From Bacteroidaceae bacterium (lineage in GTDB: Bacteria > Bacteroidota > Bacteroidia > Bacteroidales > Bacteroidaceae): a DNA stretch of 64,000 bases. This document shows, one piece after another, positions 45,767-55,716 of this stretch (positions are counted from its first letter, which is position 1; each line of letters begins with the position of its first letter). The DNA lies in the NCBI GenBank assembly GCA_017645655.1, contig JAGCNZ010000098.1, positions 1 through 64,000 on the forward strand, written 5' to 3'. The notes below the pieces were generated by a model that saw only the letters and a program-made list of their open reading frames with translations, was not told the DNA's origin and made no database searches. The translations under genes were made by a program, and so were the position numbers.

Positions 45767-45793
45767 AGCCCTCTCCCTAAAGGAGGAGGAAGC

Positions 45794-45822
45794 AAATGGT
45801 AAATGATTAAATGCTAAATACC
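45794..45822. repeat. Tandem ~7-bp repeat between secA and the next gene
   Basis: Four units of AAATNNT in a row, ending just before the next start codon. It follows a CCCTCTCCCTAAAGGAGGAGG-like palindrome fragment at about 45769-45789. Confidence 0.5.
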
Positions 45823-45824
45823 TT

Positions 45825-46265
45825 ATGGAAGCAAGCAAACAGACAATCCAGCAGATTGAGCGCACGCTGCGCAAGGTCATCGCCAAGTTCCCGCCTGAGG
45901 CTGAGCCTGTCATGACAGACCTTCACCTCTTGATAAGCAACTACACTGGCGAGATACGCACTTACAATGACGACGACGAGGAACTGGACCGCTGCGTCGT
46001 GGAGGAATGGATCAAGAGCTCAGACGAGAACTTCTACGACGACATCGTGCCCATCCTGCGCAATTGCATCGAGAGCCTGCGTCCGAGCATCGAGCAGATG
46101 AGCGTCTTGCAACCTTTCAGCTTTGTCCTCATCGATGAGGACCACGAGACGTTGCAGGATTTGGTCATCATCGACAGCGAAGAGACCGTGATGCTCGACA
46201 GCACGTTGCTCGACGGACTGGAGGAAGACCTTGACACCTTCCTAAAGCAACTGCTGGAGGATTGA
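45825..46265 (+). CDS. Hypothetical acidic cytoplasmic protein
   Basis: 146 residues, strongly acidic, no signal peptide or membrane segment. N-terminal helix KQTIQQIERTLRKVIAKF, then TDLHLLISNYTGEIRTYNDDDEEL and LQPFSFVLIDEDHETLQDL. I recall it as a conserved Bacteroidales neighbour of secA without assigned function. Its position suggests a link with secretion, but nothing in the sequence shows one. Confidence 0.65.
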   Translation: MEASKQTIQQIERTLRKVIAKFPPEAEPVMTDLHLLISNYTGEIRTYNDDDEELDRCVVEEWIKSSDENFYDDIVPILRNCIESLRPSIEQMSVLQPFSFVLIDEDHETLQDLVIIDSEETVMLDSTLLDGLEEDLDTFLKQLLED

Positions 46266-46356
46266 TAACCCCAGCTGCTTGACGTCTGCAAAGCAAAATC
46301 GCTAAAAGAACGCACATTTTCTTCATGTAAATGTCTTTTATATGAAAAAAAATGCG

Positions 46357-46364
46357 TACCTTTG
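46357..46364 (+). promoter_or_regulatory. -7 box of the PpiD-like gene
   Basis: TACCTTTG, about 44 bases before the ATG at 46408. No good TTG element; an AT-rich run lies in its place. Confidence 0.5.
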
Positions 46365-46407
46365 TGCGCTTTTTAAGCTAATAACATAAATAAAACATAA
46401 ATAACAA

Positions 46408-48561
46408 ATGGCAACATTACAGAAAATCCGCAACAGAGGCAAGATTCTCATCTTTACAGTCGGTCTTGCACTCTTTGCTTTCATTGCCGAGGAGTTCGTT
46501 CGCTCTCTCTCCTACACACAGACGGAGCGCCATCAGCGCGTCGGCAAAATCTACGACGAGAAGATTAACGTACAGGAGTTCAATGCACAGGTCGAGGAAT
46601 ACACCGACGTTGTGAAGTTCACGCAGGGTGTCAACACCTTGAGCGACGACCAGCTTTCGATGATGCGCGACCAGGTATGGCAGACGCTCGTCAACGACAA
46701 GCTCATGGAGCACGAGTGCAAAAAGCTCGGCATCACCGTGACAGATGCAGAGATGCAGGACATCATCAACAACGGTCGCAACCCGATGCTGGCACAGACG
46801 CCTTTCCGCACGGCACAAGGAACCTTTGACGTAAACGCCTTGAAGCAGTTCCTCAGTCAGTACAGCGAGGCAATGACGAACCCCAACCTCAGCAGCGAGG
46901 TGAAGGAACAATTCCAGCAGATGAACAACTACTGGAAGTTCATCGAGAAGACGATTCGCCGCCAAACCTTGAACAACAAGTACCAGTCTCTGCTCAACGG
47001 ACTGATGGTTAGCAACCCTGTGGCTGCCCAGGCAAGCTTCGACGGCCGCGCCAACGAGACAGACATTTACATGGCCGCTCTCCCCTTCTCCAGCATCAAG
47101 GACGACGACGTGAAGGTTGAGGACAGCGAACTCAAGGCTAAATACGAGGAGCTGAAGGAGATGTTCCGTGCCGACGAGGAGACTCGCGACATCAAATACA
47201 TCGACATCAAAGTTAACGCAAGCGACGCTGACAAGGCTAACCTCATGAAGGAGATGGAGGGCTACGCGCAGGCTCTTGCCGAAGGTGCCGACCCTGCAAA
47301 GACTGTCCGCGAGGCAGCCAGCCAGGTTCCCTACAGCGTGCTCCCCGTCAGCGCAAAGGCTTTGCCTCACGACATCGCCGAGAAGCTTGACTCTCTGAGC
47401 GTAGGTGCACAGGTCGGCCCATTCGTTCACGAGCACGACAATACTGTCAACATCGTTCGCCTCATCGAGAAGGTCAATCTCCCCGACTCTGTCGAGATTC
47501 GCCAGATTGCAGCTCCCGGCAACGACATGGCTGCTATTGAGAAGACTGCAGACAGCATCATGAATGCTCTCGCTGCAGGTGCCAACTTCGACACCATCGC
47601 GAAGAAGTACGACCAGCCTGCCACCAAGACTTGGATTACCAGCAGCCAGTATGAGGGTCAGGCTATGGACGAGAACAACCGCAAGTTCCTTAGCACCATT
47701 ACCACCGCTGCTGTGGGTGTCAACAACAAGATTGTGCTCGACGGTCAGGGTGTCATCATCGCACAGGTTACCGACCGCCGCAACATCGTTCCTAAGTACG
47801 ACGTAGCAGTCATCAAGCGCGCTATGGACTTCAGCAAGGAGACCTACAACAAGGCATTCAACGACTTCAGCAGCTTCCTGGCAGGCAATGCTAAGGCTGA
47901 GGACATTGAGGCCAACGCTGCACAGGCTGGCTATACAGTGCAGACGCGCAACAACGTGCGCAGCACCGAGCACAATGTAGTGAATGTACGCAGCACGCGC
48001 GACGCTCTCCGCTGGATCTTCGACGAGAAGACCAAGGTGGGCGATGTTTCTCCCCTCTACGAGTGCGGCGAGAACGACCATTTGCTGGTCATCACACTCG
48101 CTGGCATCCACAAGAAGGGTTACCTCACTTGGGACGACGAGCAGATCCGCAACTTCCTGACCAGCGAGGTGATGAAGGATAAGAAGGCTGCCCTGCTGCA
48201 GGAGAAGATGAAGGGTGTGAAGAGCGTGGCAGACGTGGCTAAGCTGGAAGGCGCAGTCACCGACACGATTGGTCACATTACCTTCGCAAGCAACGCTTTC
48301 ATCTCTAAGGTAGGTGCCAGCGAGCCCGCTCTGAGCGGTTCCATCAGCAAGGCCAAGAAGGGTGACTTCAAGTCTGGCATAAAGGGCAAGGCTGCCATCT
48401 ATGCTTATCAGGTACTCGACCAGAAGAAGACCGACGAGAAGTTCGACAAGAAGGCTGAGGAGCAGAAGCTCCAGCAGAGCATTGCCCGCAACCTGGGCAA
48501 CTTTACTGGCGAGCTCATGCAGAAAGCCAACATCAACGACAAGCGCTACATCTTCTTCTAA
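46408..48561 (+). CDS. PpiD/SurA-type membrane-anchored peptidyl-prolyl isomerase
   Basis: 717 residues. One N-terminal transmembrane anchor (GKILIFTVGLALFAFIAEEF), the SurA_N-like helical chaperone region (VQEFNAQVEEYTDVVKF ... VWQTLVNDKLMEHEC), a PPIC-type parvulin region around residues 330-430 and a C-terminal chaperone part. It folds exported proteins at the periplasmic face of the membrane, consistent with secA upstream. A long terminator hairpin follows. Confidence 0.88.
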   Translation: MATLQKIRNRGKILIFTVGLALFAFIAEEFVRSLSYTQTERHQRVGKIYDEKINVQEFNAQVEEYTDVVKFTQGVNTLSDDQLSMMRDQVWQTLVNDKLMEHECKKLGITVTDAEMQDIINNGRNPMLAQTPFRTAQGTFDVNALKQFLSQYSEAMTNPNLSSEVKEQFQQMNNYWKFIEKTIRRQTLNNKYQSLLNGLMVSNPVAAQASFDGRANETDIYMAALPFSSIKDDDVKVEDSELKAKYEELKEMFRADEETRDIKYIDIKVNASDADKANLMKEMEGYAQALAEGADPAKTVREAASQVPYSVLPVSAKALPHDIAEKLDSLSVGAQVGPFVHEHDNTVNIVRLIEKVNLPDSVEIRQIAAPGNDMAAIEKTADSIMNALAAGANFDTIAKKYDQPATKTWITSSQYEGQAMDENNRKFLSTITTAAVGVNNKIVLDGQGVIIAQVTDRRNIVPKYDVAVIKRAMDFSKETYNKAFNDFSSFLAGNAKAEDIEANAAQAGYTVQTRNNVRSTEHNVVNVRSTRDALRWIFDEKTKVGDVSPLYECGENDHLLVITLAGIHKKGYLTWDDEQIRNFLTSEVMKDKKAALLQEKMKGVKSVADVAKLEGAVTDTIGHITFASNAFISKVGASEPALSGSISKAKKGDFKSGIKGKAAIYAYQVLDQKKTDEKFDKKAEEQKLQQSIARNLGNFTGELMQKANINDKRYIFF

Positions 48562-48572
48562 AGAAGAGAGTC

Positions 48573-48625
48573 ACATAAGAGCAATAGCCCCTTGCAGACA
48601 ATCTGCGAGGGGCTTTGTCTTATGT
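48573..48625 (+). terminator. Long intrinsic terminator after the PpiD-like gene
   Basis: An inner 13-bp stem (AGCCCCTTGCAGA / TCTGCGAGGGGCT with one G-T pair) and an outer 8-bp stem (ACATAAGA / TCTTATGT). The T tract is short (TTTG), so strength may rest on the stem length. Confidence 0.75.
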
Positions 48626-48676
48626 AGAGGGCAAGCTCATATCATACGACGTCGCTGGCGATGGTTCTAAACGACC

Positions 48677-48791
48677 CGCGTGATGATTGAAACTTACCCA
48701 CGTGATAAATTCATTTTACCCACGTGATATTTCAAATATTCCACGTGATAATTTCATTTTACCCACGTGATAATTTCATTTTACCCACGTG
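48677..48791 (+). repeat. Phased CACGTG array F (six cores)
   Basis: Cores start at 48677 (CGCGTG), 48699, 48721, 48742, 48764 and 48786 (all CACGTG): spacing 22, 22, 21, 22, 22. Two successive units carry identical linkers (ATAATTTCATTTTACC). It sits exactly between two convergent terminators. Confidence 0.9.
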
Positions 48792-48830
48792 ATGTTTGCA
48801 GCCCCAGCGAGGGACACTCGAAAATGCAAA

Positions 48831-48859
48831 GAGGGACGGCTCATTCCGAACCGTCCCTC
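48831..48859 (-). terminator. Terminator of the SusC-to-protease operon
   Basis: Stem GAGGGACGG / CCGTCCCTC with an 11-base loop; on the minus strand it is followed by TTTGCATTTT. It lies 36 bases after the stop of the M6 protease gene. Confidence 0.7.
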
Positions 48860-48894
48860 TATTGGACACTCGTGCCGGAGCACAAGCCGTTTTG

Positions 48895-51450
48895 TTACTT
48901 TCTGAGTACCTTCTTGCCGTTTTCCACGACGATACCCTTGTAGCCCTGCCCTACGCGCTGACCTTGCAGGTTGTAGAGGACAGAGGTTGGCATCTCCTGT
49001 GCCTGCACAGTGCGAATGCCGTCGGGGTCGTCGCCTTCCACGGGCGAGCTGAGCAGATACAACTCATCGATGACGTTGCCATTGACGACGTCGGTGCCGT
49101 AGATTGCCGTGACATCAAAGTATTTCTCAGCGATGTTAGAGGGCAGAGATATCTTGGGCGACTTAATCTGGAACTTGTTCCAGAGACGGACACGGCGGTC
49201 GCCTATCTCGGCGAAGACACCTCCATCGCGCACAAGCGTCAGACAATGCACAAGAACCAGGTCGGCATAGCGGCCGGGAGTCAGCTCGTCGCCCATGAGT
49301 TCCACGGGTTGAGGCGCTGCGCCACTGCTGACGGTGACGTTCTCAACTGTCGACTGAGCATCCGACGGAATGAACTGCGGCATAAGGTTGCTGTGAGCCA
49401 GACGGCCGAGGATACTGCCATTGAGCACGTCGTTCTTGCTGACGCTGAGTCCCGTGCCGCTGAGCATCAGGCTGCCTGTCGCATCGCGCAGATAAATGTC
49501 ATTGCCATAGACATAAAGCACTTGGGCATCGTTGAGCAAGAGGAGAGCGTCGAAGCCCTCTTCTATCTCACGGAACGCTGCGATGTTCGGCACCTCGAGG
49601 AGCTCGGTAACTGTCACCTCGCAGGTCGCTGTCAAACCATTTTGGGCAGTAGCCGTGATGTGTGCCACGCCAACGCTTATGGCCGTTACCATGCCGTTGC
49701 CATCAACCGTAGCCACCGACGTGTCATCGCTGACGAAGTTGAGCGTGCAGGGAGCTGTCTCAGGATCCTTCGTCACCTCGAGCTGGAGCGTGCTTCCGAT
49801 GCTGAGCCTGTAGCTGTCGCTGCTGAAACTGATGGATGTCAGCACATCCACATCGTAGGCCTCGAAAGAGATGACGCCACCCGTCTCCCTGATGTTGCGC
49901 AGAGCCAAATTGGAGAGTTTGCCACTCCAGGTCTTGAGGCTGGGCGTAGTCTGGTTGCTGATAGCCGTGACGTTCTTTGTACCAGGGAAGGGATCGCTTG
50001 CTGTAGCGGCAGAGATGCTGTAAGCATCCGACTTCACACCACCCGCGCGAAGCAACTCATAGTAGGGATGGTTGGGATTGTCGTTCACCGTATTGGCATA
50101 CGTCCATGCATCGGTGTTCGTGGAATCGACACGGAAGATGAGCATGCCATGACCTGGCAATGCAGCATCCCACTTCGTTTTCTGTCTGTTCTCGATATAG
50201 AACGTCTCTTTATTCTCCTGAGTGTTCAAGCGGTAACCGGTATTGCTCGCATGAAGTGCATCGATGCTGTACGAGCCAGCTTCATTCAGGACTTGCGGAT
50301 TGGCAAAGCCCAAAGCATAGCGCTCAAAGAGCGAAAAGCCGCATGGCGTACGACCATAGTTCAAATCGGCGCCACTCGCCATGAGCGACCACGAATCGGG
50401 ATTCACGCACTCACCATCGTACTGGTTGCCGGTGTCATAGAAGTCGGGAAGACCCAACACATGACTAAACTCATGACACATCGTGCCGATGCCCTCGAGC
50501 ACATTCCAGTCCGTAGAACCGAAAAGCTCGGTGGAACAAGCATAGCGTCCCAAGTACACACCATCCTTACGCACGTAGCGGGCATAACTTATGTCGTACT
50601 GATGCGGCCAAAGCAGGCGGCTGTCGTTGCCCTGAACGTATGAGCCGAGACCGGCAAAGATGAAGTAAATCATGTCGACCACTCCGTCGTTGTTGACATC
50701 GTAGTCACTGAAGTTCACCTGCGAATCGGCAGCCGTACATGCATCAATCATCAACTGAACACCATTCTGCGTGCCGTTGGCATAGTACTGGCTGCGGTTC
50801 ACCTGCACTGGTCCCACGACATCGAAGGTAGGAACGAACACGCCATTGGAGTTGTCGCGATAATAGTCGCGAATGCTGCCCGTGCAACGCACCTGACCGC
50901 CATAATAGAAGTTGGTACGGTCGTTGCCCGTATAGTTGTCGGCATTTATCATGTCCTCCATGATGTCGGCGTAGTCGTCATATTGGAAGTCACAGTCATT
51001 ATACTCGACAAGTATCACTAATCCGCGAAACTGGGAGTAGTCATAGAGATTCGCACGACTTTGGCTAAGCTGACGAGCTCGCTGAGCACGGTTCTGATGG
51101 CGCATTGTTTCCATCTGCACCGTCATCTGCGGCTTCAGGCGACCAGTCCTTTCAATGTAATCGCGTTCAGCTGCAGAACGCTCTCCGGCATCATGAGCCA
51201 GCAGTTCTGTAGGCTCCAGTTGCCCCTCCTCGTTTTTCTTGGCATAGACGTAAGCACCGTCATTACGGCGCACCAGCGAATAGCCATCCTCCGTCGTATT
51301 GTAGTGGAGATACTCATCACCCACCAGGCGGATGGTTACGCTGGAACCGTCGGGCTGAGTCACACGCGTGGTGCCTCGGTAAGCCGGACGAGCATAGAAA
51401 ATGGCGATGCCATACAGCATCGCCATTATAGTCAGAGTGAGTCTTTTCAT
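48895..51450 (-). CDS. Secreted M6-family zinc metalloprotease with Ig-like domain and secretion tail
   Basis: 851 residues. Signal peptide (MKRLTLTIMAMLYGIAIFYA), a pro-region, then the M6 domain with HEFSHVLGLPDFYD at 326-339 (two zinc His, Glu, and the family's GLPDFYD continuation). A BIG2-like Ig domain covers about 535-610 (VDGNGMVTAISVGVAHITA), followed by an OB-like region and the tail VLYNLQGQRVGQGYKG ... KKVLRK of type IX secretion-like proteins. An extracellular protein-degrading enzyme. Its start overlaps the upstream secreted-protein gene by 4 bases. Confidence 0.88.
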   Translation of the reverse strand: MKRLTLTIMAMLYGIAIFYARPAYRGTTRVTQPDGSSVTIRLVGDEYLHYNTTEDGYSLVRRNDGAYVYAKKNEEGQLEPTELLAHDAGERSAAERDYIERTGRLKPQMTVQMETMRHQNRAQRARQLSQSRANLYDYSQFRGLVILVEYNDCDFQYDDYADIMEDMINADNYTGNDRTNFYYGGQVRCTGSIRDYYRDNSNGVFVPTFDVVGPVQVNRSQYYANGTQNGVQLMIDACTAADSQVNFSDYDVNNDGVVDMIYFIFAGLGSYVQGNDSRLLWPHQYDISYARYVRKDGVYLGRYACSTELFGSTDWNVLEGIGTMCHEFSHVLGLPDFYDTGNQYDGECVNPDSWSLMASGADLNYGRTPCGFSLFERYALGFANPQVLNEAGSYSIDALHASNTGYRLNTQENKETFYIENRQKTKWDAALPGHGMLIFRVDSTNTDAWTYANTVNDNPNHPYYELLRAGGVKSDAYSISAATASDPFPGTKNVTAISNQTTPSLKTWSGKLSNLALRNIRETGGVISFEAYDVDVLTSISFSSDSYRLSIGSTLQLEVTKDPETAPCTLNFVSDDTSVATVDGNGMVTAISVGVAHITATAQNGLTATCEVTVTELLEVPNIAAFREIEEGFDALLLLNDAQVLYVYGNDIYLRDATGSLMLSGTGLSVSKNDVLNGSILGRLAHSNLMPQFIPSDAQSTVENVTVSSGAAPQPVELMGDELTPGRYADLVLVHCLTLVRDGGVFAEIGDRRVRLWNKFQIKSPKISLPSNIAEKYFDVTAIYGTDVVNGNVIDELYLLSSPVEGDDPDGIRTVQAQEMPTSVLYNLQGQRVGQGYKGIVVENGKKVLRK

Positions 51451-54305
51451 TTAACAAGCACCTTCTTGCCGTCCTTCACGACAATGCCTCTGTAGTTCTT
51501 GCCGACAGGCTGACCTGCCAGATTGAAGGGACGACGGTTCTTAATGGGAGTGCTTTCAACGATTGTGCTGATGCCATCAGGATCAACACCCTGAGCAACA
51601 GTTACAGTCAGCTTTGCACCTTCCTGGTAGAACACAATCTTGGCTGTGCGGTACTGTACGCCTTCGGGAAGAGCCTCGGCTGTAAATACCAGGTCATAGT
51701 CGATGCCATTGACAAAGTACTCGTATTCATCACCATCCTCATCATAGTCAGTGGCAGTAGTGTAGTCCTCGTTAGCCACCTCAACAGTAAGCCATTCGGG
51801 AACATCCTCTACTTCTTCGTCATCCTCAAGTACGCTTTCTACAAAGAGTCTGTAAGAGGGCTGCTCTGTATCTTCGTTGGTAGAATAATACATGGGATTG
51901 ACGTGTACTGAAGCAGTGCCGCCCTCTGTATCAAACTTCAGGTCGGTATCATCCTCAGTGTAAAGGTAGCCATAGGTTGCATCGAGCAGACCGATAAAGA
52001 GCTGAGGCCAACCAGGAATTCTACTCTGGTATGAATACATCCTGCCACTATCATCGTCTGTTTCTTGGAACCATGTGGAAGTAATCTCGTTAAAGTTGTA
52101 TGAATGGCTTCCGAGCACACCGCTGAAGGTGCCGTTATCCCATCCTTCGATGATGATTACGAACTCGTCCTCAATGAACAGGTAGTCCACAGTCTCGCTC
52201 ATACCGAACTCGTCTTCAATATACAGCTCGTCGAAGTTGACGGCAGTAAGGCCAGAAGAAGTTGCAAACTCGTCATTCACATTTGCTGTCGTAGCATCAC
52301 CCTCGGCAATGATTTCACCAATAGTGAGATCTCCCTTTGCACTGCGCTCACACTTACACAATTTGATGTGCAGATTGAAGTCATCCTGGGCTACGAAATC
52401 TACCATAGGCAATGTCACGCCAGTAAGATAGAGAGGAGTGGCAGGCTTACCTTGATAAGAATAGATAGTGGACATGCTTGTGGGATTTGAGGAATATTGC
52501 GCATAGATGTCTGGTGTTGCCCAATTGATATAGAATGTCAGTTCGTAGTCAGGATTCTGACGAGACATTGTAGCATAAGTGCCATCACTAAACATGAAGG
52601 AGTTGGCTCCACTTCCTGCGTATATGTAACATTCTGTATATAAAGGTTCATCTGTAGGATTACCATCATCATCTGTAACCATGTTGTTTTTACCCCATGT
52701 ATAAGGTTTAGAGGCTTCTTTTTCATTGTAACCAATGAGTGTGAAGTCACTATAGAGGGCACCGCCCTTAGTATTTAAGGTGAAATCTCTGTCGTTACCC
52801 GTAATGGTAGTCTCCACATCGTCATCATCCGTCTCCGTAACCGACCATTCAAATCCAGTAGCAACATCAAAGGTTTCATTGCGGAATGAGGTGGGAGCAT
52901 ACGCACCCATCATACCAAGATTTGCATAATAGGAGTAGCCGGAAAGGCCCAAACCTGCGAACAATACCAAATTCTCTGGTTCAAAAACAACATCTTCTGG
53001 AGCCTCTGGCGGTGCATCGTACGTACGATACTTCGGCTTGTCAATGTATACATAACCACCAGCATAGCTCTCAAAAGTAGGATCGTACTCGCTTGTAGTC
53101 CATGCACCAATGACAATGCTTTCGTCATCAATAGTTAACAGACCATTTTTATCCTCGGTCAGCACGATACTGCCGTCCTCTGAAGTGGCACTGAAAACAA
53201 TGACATAATACTCTTCAGTAGAAGCAATAACCTGAGGTTTAACTGTTATCGTACGACCGTTCTGCTCATACTCTACGTCAATGCCGTCAGGATAAAGTGT
53301 AGAGAACACTTCATCGAGAGGAGTCAAATCAACGAGAATGTTGGTAGTCTCACCGTCAATGGTCCTTATGCCACGTTGCAGAACCCAGTCAGCAGGCTCG
53401 TTGGCAAAAAAGTCCACACCATGAGCTTTGTATTTAGTTTCAATTTTGGTCTCCAACTGGAAGTAATAACTAACATTGACAGTCAACTCATAAAAAGAGA
53501 CGAAAGCTTCACTTTCCTGCCAAGCTGCGTCAAACCCAACGTTTGCAAATTCACCCAGAGCAATGTAGTCACCATCGACGATAGTCAGCTTACCATTCTC
53601 ACTAACCTTCATGGTGATAGAGCCATCTTCGGTCAGAGGAGAGAAAATTGTGAGATAGAAAGTGGTATCCTCTGCTTCATTCGGATAACTTGCAATGGTT
53701 TGCGGCATGATAGTGATAATGCTATCATCAGTAACGCTATACTCCATAGGAATACCATCAGGGTAAAGACTTGAAAGATAGTCGGGCGTAGGCATTATGT
53801 TTACCAAAACATCAACCTCTTCTTCCTCTTCGGTCTCATCATTCACGTATGTTGCCGTTGTGGGCTTCATAGTCCACTGCTGAGACTCGTCTGTAAAATA
53901 GTCGATGCCTGTACCTGTGTATTCCTTTGCAAATGCAGGAGCCTTGCGTGGAGCGTTTGCACGAGAGGTTAAGGTCATCGTGGGCTGAAGATTCGTTATC
54001 TTCTGCACTTTGCTCCTGTTCGCCATCTTAGACTGTACTGCAGGCAATACAATCACAGGAGTTTTCATAGCACGTGTTACAGGCTTCAGATTGGCTGCAT
54101 CAAGAATGAACTTGTTGCTTCTAATCGCATGACTTCTCTTTATCAAGTCAGTACGCGGAGCGGTTGCTTGGAAAGAGCGTTGAGTCTGTGCCTTGTTCAC
54201 CATGTTGGTTTGAGCCTGAGGAACAGACGTGGGCTTGGTCTTAAATTGAGCGCTTGCGGACAATGCGACCAAAACCATTACCGAAAAAAGTAAATACTTC
54301 TTCAT
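51447..54305 (-). CDS. Large secreted protein with duplicated module, BACON-like domain and secretion tail
   Basis: 952 residues with a signal peptide (MKKYLLFSVMVLVALSASAQ). Two related modules of ~135 residues follow each other (about 127-265 and 290-425); both contain a Y/DYF or DFF start, LYPDGI followed by EY, and TSEDGSI or TEDGSI. The middle is a beta-rich region with Tyr/Gly runs, then a BACON-like domain (VPEWLTVEVANEDY ... TAKIVFYQEGAKLTVTVAQG) and the tail FNLAGQPVGKNYRG ... KKVLVK. No catalytic motif is visible. It may bind a substrate or other operon proteins at the surface. Confidence 0.72.
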   Translation of the reverse strand: MKKYLLFSVMVLVALSASAQFKTKPTSVPQAQTNMVNKAQTQRSFQATAPRTDLIKRSHAIRSNKFILDAANLKPVTRAMKTPVIVLPAVQSKMANRSKVQKITNLQPTMTLTSRANAPRKAPAFAKEYTGTGIDYFTDESQQWTMKPTTATYVNDETEEEEEVDVLVNIMPTPDYLSSLYPDGIPMEYSVTDDSIITIMPQTIASYPNEAEDTTFYLTIFSPLTEDGSITMKVSENGKLTIVDGDYIALGEFANVGFDAAWQESEAFVSFYELTVNVSYYFQLETKIETKYKAHGVDFFANEPADWVLQRGIRTIDGETTNILVDLTPLDEVFSTLYPDGIDVEYEQNGRTITVKPQVIASTEEYYVIVFSATSEDGSIVLTEDKNGLLTIDDESIVIGAWTTSEYDPTFESYAGGYVYIDKPKYRTYDAPPEAPEDVVFEPENLVLFAGLGLSGYSYYANLGMMGAYAPTSFRNETFDVATGFEWSVTETDDDDVETTITGNDRDFTLNTKGGALYSDFTLIGYNEKEASKPYTWGKNNMVTDDDGNPTDEPLYTECYIYAGSGANSFMFSDGTYATMSRQNPDYELTFYINWATPDIYAQYSSNPTSMSTIYSYQGKPATPLYLTGVTLPMVDFVAQDDFNLHIKLCKCERSAKGDLTIGEIIAEGDATTANVNDEFATSSGLTAVNFDELYIEDEFGMSETVDYLFIEDEFVIIIEGWDNGTFSGVLGSHSYNFNEITSTWFQETDDDSGRMYSYQSRIPGWPQLFIGLLDATYGYLYTEDDTDLKFDTEGGTASVHVNPMYYSTNEDTEQPSYRLFVESVLEDDEEVEDVPEWLTVEVANEDYTTATDYDEDGDEYEYFVNGIDYDLVFTAEALPEGVQYRTAKIVFYQEGAKLTVTVAQGVDPDGISTIVESTPIKNRRPFNLAGQPVGKNYRGIVVKDGKKVLVK

Positions 54306-54342
54306 AACTTGTTTGATTTTATTGTTTATAATATAAGTTGTA

Positions 54343-55701
54343 TTAGGGTTTCAATGTATACTTATTTCCCTCACCCACAGCGAGCAACTCGCAACCTGTG
54401 GGAAGGAAATAGCTGTCTGGAACAATGTTGTATGTGCCGGCGAGCGACGCAGCGAACTGACGTGCTAGAGCTTCAAGGTCACATTTGGAACTTATGTTTG
54501 TAAAATTGCGGTCAGTCGCTTCGTCACCAGTAGTTGATATCTGCATCTGTCCATATGCCGGACGGGTGGTGGAAAGCAAAAGACCTGCCGTATTGGTTTT
54601 AGTCTTAGCAGCATTGGTATAGAACGTGAACACAAGACCTCTTACGGCTCCGCTTCCCGTGGAGCGACCGAGTCCAACCTTTGCAAGGGAGTAATTCGGG
54701 TTAAACTTCCCAAACTCGACATCTATTTGTGCCAGCAAGTTCTTCTGCTCCTCGGTCATCTCTTCCTGGTCGAAATTCCAAATGGTGTTGCGCGTATTGA
54801 CAATGTATGTGTCCCATGTGGGAACAACTTGTACACTGTCGTTCTCAGACTTCAGACAGGATTTGTCTTCTGCCAAAGTGAAATCCTTGAACGTGGTACT
54901 GCCTATGCTGTTCTTGTGCTGCAGACAAAAACCTGTCGGGGTGAACACGCAATTGAACACAGAGGGGAACAATGGGTCGTTGACACGCTCGCAATAGGTG
55001 ACAACCCCACTACGCAGATTCTTGAAATAAAGCGTGTCGGTGCCACAGATTACATAATAAGATGTAATGGTGCTGTTAGTGATCTCGTTTAAGAGAGCAT
55101 CTGTGTCAGCCATGTAATCTTGCCAAGGGCGGTCGCAAGGAACAAAACGTACTCCTGCAAAATGACGCTGACCATGAAACAGGATATTATCGCCCTCGTA
55201 GCCTTGGAATATCAGGTTATGGTCACCCGACATGCCTTCGCCATCGCTCACGAGATTAGATGGAGCTTGTGATGGGTCAACAGGGTCTGCAAAGACTGTC
55301 AAGATATCATTCCAGGAGTTGAATGCCAAGATAGGACCATCTTCGCTCAGCATTTCATAAATGCTCGTACATTCTGTGTACTTATTGGCTCTACCATTAC
55401 GAAGGAAGCGGTGGTTACTTGCCAACGTCACCTTGCCGTCAGCATAGAAACGGCCAAAGAGATTAAACCCTTCGAAGTCCTTCTCTTCTGTACCTCTCAC
55501 GAAGTACTGTATAACCCAACCATAATTATCCTCGCTGCTTTGCTTAACGAGACGAGACTTTAAATCCTCGTTGAAATGTGTGACACGCAAAGCCGTGCTC
55601 TCATCAAAGAAGTCATCCTCTTGGAAGCGGGAACAGCCAGCAAAAGTAATAGCAGCCAATGCCACACTTATTGCAACATATCTTATATCTTTCTTCATCA
55701 T
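54343..55701 (-). CDS. DUF4302-family lipoprotein
   Basis: 452 residues with lipobox ITFAGCSRF. DUF4302-type sequence: STALRVTHFNEDLKSRLVKQ, YGWVIQYFVRG, FNLFGRFYADGKVTLASNHR and LIFQGYEGDNILFHGQ. Surface lipoprotein that regularly accompanies SusC/SusD and the zinc peptidase, probably a subunit of the uptake complex. Starts 15 bases after the peptidase gene. Confidence 0.82.
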   Translation of the reverse strand: MMKKDIRYVAISVALAAITFAGCSRFQEDDFFDESTALRVTHFNEDLKSRLVKQSSEDNYGWVIQYFVRGTEEKDFEGFNLFGRFYADGKVTLASNHRFLRNGRANKYTECTSIYEMLSEDGPILAFNSWNDILTVFADPVDPSQAPSNLVSDGEGMSGDHNLIFQGYEGDNILFHGQRHFAGVRFVPCDRPWQDYMADTDALLNEITNSTITSYYVICGTDTLYFKNLRSGVVTYCERVNDPLFPSVFNCVFTPTGFCLQHKNSIGSTTFKDFTLAEDKSCLKSENDSVQVVPTWDTYIVNTRNTIWNFDQEEMTEEQKNLLAQIDVEFGKFNPNYSLAKVGLGRSTGSGAVRGLVFTFYTNAAKTKTNTAGLLLSTTRPAYGQMQISTTGDEATDRNFTNISSKCDLEALARQFAASLAGTYNIVPDSYFLPTGCELLAVGEGNKYTLKP

Positions 55702-55716
55702 ATTCTATCTTTGAGA

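Noticed and set aside
46417..48276. A 619-codon open frame on the minus strand opposite the PpiD-like gene
   Set aside because: It lies wholly within a well-supported gene, its translation is Val/Leu/Cys-rich without any recognisable motif, and such antisense frames arise from the codon bias here.
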